Positions 61,392 through 64,000 of a DNA stretch of 64,000 bases are shown here, piece after piece. The DNA lies in assembly GCF_040811775.1 (NCBI RefSeq), contig NZ_JBFNXW010000001.1:248001-312000 (forward strand), given 5' to 3'. The notes beneath the pieces are model-generated. The model made no database searches and was not told the origin of the DNA. It saw only the letters and a list, made by a program, of their open reading frames with translations. Positions within the stretch are counted from its first letter, which is position 1, and the number at the start of each line of letters is the position of its first letter. This DNA is from Balneola sp. MJW-20 (GTDB lineage: Bacteria; Bacteroidota; Rhodothermia; Balneolales; Balneolaceae). The translations under genes were made by a program, and so were the position numbers.

Positions 61392-62438
61392 ATGCGAATG
61401 AAAAAGCAAAATAGTAAAATGATCGATCTAAGAAGTGATACGGTAACAAAACCAACTCCTGAAATGCTTCAGGCAATGACCATGGCCGAAGTAGGAGATG
61501 ACGTGTTTGCGGGGGATCCGACCGTAAATGCATTTCAGGAAAAAGTAGCGGCTAGGTTTGGAATGGAGGCCGGACTTTTTGTACCCAGTGGTACCATGTC
61601 TAACCAACTCGGTATCAAAGTGCTTACTGAACCAGGAGATGAGATCCTCATCGACGAAAAAGGACACATCTTTAATTATGAAACAGGCGCTACCCCCTTT
61701 CTTTCCGGAGTGCAAATTCAGACCGTACACGGGGAAAGGGGTAAGATCCGTCCGGAGATGCTTCAGAACCGGTCCAGAGGTGAGTTTGACTGGGAACCGG
61801 TTACTAAAGTAATCTGCATTGAAAACTCCACCAATAAGGGGGGAGGGGTTTGTTATACGGAAGAAGAGCTGAAGGCGATCAAAGATTTTGCGGATGAAGA
61901 AAACCTGAGAGTACACGTGGACGGTGCCAGGATCTGGAATGCAATTGTAGCCAGCGGAGTAAAAGCCTCTTATTTCGGTGAAATAGCAGATACAATATCG
62001 GTCTGTTTCTCCAAAGGACTGGGTGCCCCGGTAGGATCCATGTTACTGGGATCAGAGGAAATGATCCGCAAAGCAAGACGCTACAGAAAAATGTGGGGAG
62101 GAGGGATGCGGCAGGTGGGACTACTTGCAGCTGCGGCAGAATATGCCCTGGATAACCACTGGAAGCATATGGAACAGGATCATAAAAATGCGAGAATGGT
62201 CGCCGAGGTGATAGCCGGTCTTGATGATTTCAAGGTAGATCTGAATGTTCTGGAGACCAATATCCTAATGTTCGACACGATCACGCATACAGCTGCTGAG
62301 GTGTTAGAGATTTTGGATAAGGAAGGAGTAGCAATGATCCCATTTGGTCCGAATACGATCAGAGCTACATTTCACTTCCAGGTAAGCAGAGAAGAAGTTG
62401 AAGAAGTAATTTCAATACTTAAGAATAATTTCCATTGA
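61392..62438 (+). CDS. ltaE: Low-specificity L-threonine aldolase
   Basis: PLP enzyme cleaving L-threonine/allo-threonine to glycine and acetaldehyde, 348 residues. MIDLRSDTVTKPTPEMLQAM is the usual N-terminus, so the true start may be the ATG at 61419; 61392 is the longer option. Other motifs: GDDVFAGDPTVNAFQEKVA, FVPSGTMSNQLGIK, VHVDGARIWNA with the PLP Asp, and the Schiff-base Lys in CFSKGLGAPVGSML. It is monocistronic, followed by a short gap to the exported CarboxypepD_reg-like protein. Confidence 0.94.
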   Translation: MRMKKQNSKMIDLRSDTVTKPTPEMLQAMTMAEVGDDVFAGDPTVNAFQEKVAARFGMEAGLFVPSGTMSNQLGIKVLTEPGDEILIDEKGHIFNYETGATPFLSGVQIQTVHGERGKIRPEMLQNRSRGEFDWEPVTKVICIENSTNKGGGVCYTEEELKAIKDFADEENLRVHVDGARIWNAIVASGVKASYFGEIADTISVCFSKGLGAPVGSMLLGSEEMIRKARRYRKMWGGGMRQVGLLAAAAEYALDNHWKHMEQDHKNARMVAEVIAGLDDFKVDLNVLETNILMFDTITHTAAEVLEILDKEGVAMIPFGPNTIRATFHFQVSREEVEEVISILKNNFH

Positions 62439-62481
62439 GGCATACCGGATTAAGTTTCGCAGGGGATCTTATATATCCTAT

Positions 62482-63318
62482 ATGAAGAAGTTGCTGTCTG
62501 TATTTATACTAATTGTCATTCCACTCTCTTTGAATGCTATGCAGGAAGTCAGGGGTCTTGTGGAGGATCTTTCAACAGGGGAACCTATCCCTTTTGTGAA
62601 CATCGGGATCATCAAATTATCCAGTGGCACAGTAAGTGATGAGTCTGGCAATTTTCGGTTAAATTATAAGGATGAATCTGATCGCATCACCTTCTCTGCG
62701 ATCGGATATGAAGTTCGGGATATCACGGTCAGAGAGCTTAAAGACGAAGCTGTTGTGAGAATGAGTCCGGTGGTCTATGATCTTGAAGAGGTGGGAGTTG
62801 AAGCCCGGGGCTATGACGATCCGAAGAATTTAGGACATGTTTTACGAAGCAGGGGGCAAAGTATTGGCTTTGGAACTACCATGCTAGGGACAGAAATCGG
62901 GGGACTCATCCGGATAGATCGTGAAACAGTTATCAATTCAGCCCATTTCACTGTCAATCATATAAATAAAGCTCCATTACTCTTAAGGGTAAACCTCTAT
63001 GAATTTACCGAAGAGAAAACAGGCAGGAATCTCCTGCCTGAAAATGTGATCATAGAAGCTCCGTCTGAACCGGGACTGATCAATGTGGATCTGACAAAAT
63101 ATAATTTAAGCACTGATCAGGATGTGCTCCTGACCCTGGAATGGATCAAAGGAGTGAAAGTGGAGGGTACTCAGGGGATCACATTCCGGGCCAGGAATGT
63201 AAGACGAAGATCGAATGTCTGGTTTCGGTCTGCAAGCCTGGCGCCTTTTATGAATTTTGAAAATATTGTGGAGATGCAGATCGGCTTCTATCTGAAAGTT
63301 CAGCAGATCCGAAGATAG
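62482..63318 (+). CDS. Exported protein with CarboxypepD_reg-like domain
   Basis: Protein of 278 residues with a signal peptide (MKKLLSVFILIVIPLSLNAM). Residues 22-105 form a carboxypeptidase-regulatory-like/CnaB-type sandwich: EVRGLVEDLSTGEPIPFVNI, GTVSDESGNFRLNY, ITFSAIGYEVRDITV. This is the same domain that opens many Bacteroidota TonB-dependent receptors, but no plug or barrel follows. Residues 130-278 form a second beta-rich domain (IRIDRETVINSAHFTVNHIN, LRVNLYEF). I cannot name its function; outer-membrane or periplasmic location is likely. Only 5 bp separate its stop from the convergent aminotransferase. Confidence 0.8.
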   Translation: MKKLLSVFILIVIPLSLNAMQEVRGLVEDLSTGEPIPFVNIGIIKLSSGTVSDESGNFRLNYKDESDRITFSAIGYEVRDITVRELKDEAVVRMSPVVYDLEEVGVEARGYDDPKNLGHVLRSRGQSIGFGTTMLGTEIGGLIRIDRETVINSAHFTVNHINKAPLLLRVNLYEFTEEKTGRNLLPENVIIEAPSEPGLINVDLTKYNLSTDQDVLLTLEWIKGVKVEGTQGITFRARNVRRRSNVWFRSASLAPFMNFENIVEMQIGFYLKVQQIRR

Positions 63319-63323
63319 AATTC

Positions 63324-64000
63324 TCAGAGCTGCTTAAGAGAATTGACCAATGCATCAATTATCCGGTCGATCTGTTCATTGGTGATCACGAGAGGCGGAA
63401 GAAATCTGACTACGGTACCGTGTGCTGCATTAGCCAGGATCTTTTGTTGGAACATTGAGTCAACAACAGGTCTGGCCGGCTGATCCAGTTCGACACCGAT
63501 CATCAGGCCAAGTCCACGTATATCCAAGACCATAGGGAATCCGGACAGCTTTTCTTTTAACTCGCTCATCATATAGGTCCCCTTTTCCCTGGCTTGCTCC
63601 AGCAGGTTTTCCTCTTTAATAATGTCTAATGCAGCCAGTGCTACATGCGTTGCAAAAGGATTACCTCCGAAAGTGGTTCCATGATCTCCGTAATCAAAGG
63701 CCTGGCTGACTTCTTCACGGGCCATTATAGCACCTATGGGGATGCCTCCGGCAAGGGCTTTAGCGGTTGCAACGATATCCGGCTGAATACCAAAATGCTC
63801 GTAAGCAAAGAATTTACCGCTTCTGCCTATACCGCACTGTACTTCATCTATGATAAGCAGAATATCCAGGTCATCGCAAAGCTGGCGGGTTTTCTGCATG
63901 AAATCATGATCGATCACATTGACCCCACCGGATCCCTGTACGGTCTCAAAGGCGATTGCCAGCGTATTTTCATCCGCTGCTTGTTTCAATGCCTCAAAGT
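63324..64000 (-). CDS. argD: Acetylornithine/ornithine-type class III aminotransferase (N-terminus outside window)
   Basis: C-terminal 225 or so residues of a PLP class III aminotransferase; the gene continues past the window edge with no start inside. Visible: AIAFETVQGSGGVNVI, the PLP Asp in LLIIDEVQCGIGRSGKFFA, the Schiff-base Lys in VATAKALAGGIPIGAIM, HGTTFGGNPFATHVALAAL with the Thr of the partner subunit, and IRGLGLMIGVELD. The VVRFLPPLVITNEQIDR end is typical of acetylornithine aminotransferase in arginine synthesis; ornithine or GABA aminotransferase remain possible because the N-terminal half is missing. Confidence 0.82.
   Translation of the reverse strand, partial: FEALKQAADENTLAIAFETVQGSGGVNVIDHDFMQKTRQLCDDLDILLIIDEVQCGIGRSGKFFAYEHFGIQPDIVATAKALAGGIPIGAIMAREEVSQAFDYGDHGTTFGGNPFATHVALAALDIIKEENLLEQAREKGTYMMSELKEKLSGFPMVLDIRGLGLMIGVELDQPARPVVDSMFQQKILANAAHGTVVRFLPPLVITNEQIDRIIDALVNSLKQL

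Noticed and set aside
61428..61916. 162-codon minus-strand frame inside the threonine aldolase gene
   Set aside because: Antisense to a well-conserved PLP enzyme; no family features.

Overview
The window is a stretch of a bacterial chromosome from the FCB (Bacteroidota-like) group, most likely Balneolota/Rhodothermota. The grounds are a full-length SprA (type IX secretion translocon), a giant surface protein with a type A T9SS sorting domain, a CrtY-type lycopene cyclase, many genes without a visible Shine-Dalgarno sequence and a slightly AT-rich composition. The phylum is inferred from gene content, not from a marker gene. I see no tRNA, rRNA, CRISPR array, insertion sequence or prophage. 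No gene-free gap exceeds 300 bp.

Layout: 0-1.2 kb, LptF/LptG-type permease (C-terminus outside the window). 1.5-8.7 kb, sprA. 8.7-10.9 kb, lnt and rsmI. 11-14.1 kb, VOC protein, small membrane-anchored protein, SulP transporter and beta-carbonic anhydrase, the last two a probable bicarbonate uptake pair. 14.2-17.2 kb, operon folE-cysS-yidD-hisI (minus). 17.3-23.7 kb, Dabb and Smr proteins, a DUF5916 outer-membrane-type protein, Bax-inhibitor-1 homologue, DUF2805 protein, amidohydrolase lipoprotein and MerC-like protein. 23.7-27.8 kb, FAD oxidoreductase, orphan receiver protein, helical-repeat membrane protein, ferredoxin-NADP reductase and DUF502 protein. 28-34.1 kb, alaS and pyruvate dehydrogenase E1alpha-E1beta-E2, closed by a clear terminator.

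34.2-49.4 kb (all minus strand) is the unusual part, a 15-kb surface-appendage island. In transcription order it encodes a 1659-residue T9SS-sorted Ig-repeat protein, three pseudopilin-like proteins (PilV/PilW/PilX-like), an intrinsic terminator, four small secreted DUF4402-like subunits, a second terminator, a PapD-like chaperone and a 1491-residue usher-like outer-membrane protein fused to a long acidic linker and SPOR-like domains. All four subunits end with glycine at position -14 and tyrosine at position -2, the signature of chaperone-usher pilins. I read this as a divergent chaperone-usher pilus in a T9SS-bearing lineage. It is the best candidate here for an undescribed system.

49.6-55.7 kb, rmlA-D-C-B (dTDP-L-rhamnose), an EVE-domain protein, and an SGNH-like/MBOAT pair likely to O-acylate a surface glycan. 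55.9-59.1 kb, long dCTP deaminase, BFD-like 2Fe-2S protein, rsmE, SRPBCC protein and a helical protein of unknown function. 59.2-64 kb, lycopene cyclase with nitrilase, threonine aldolase, a CarboxypepD_reg-like exported protein, and the 3' part of an acetylornithine-type aminotransferase gene.

The genome is tightly packed: several operons use 4-bp ATGA overlaps, and many convergent pairs overlap or nearly touch at their 3' ends.
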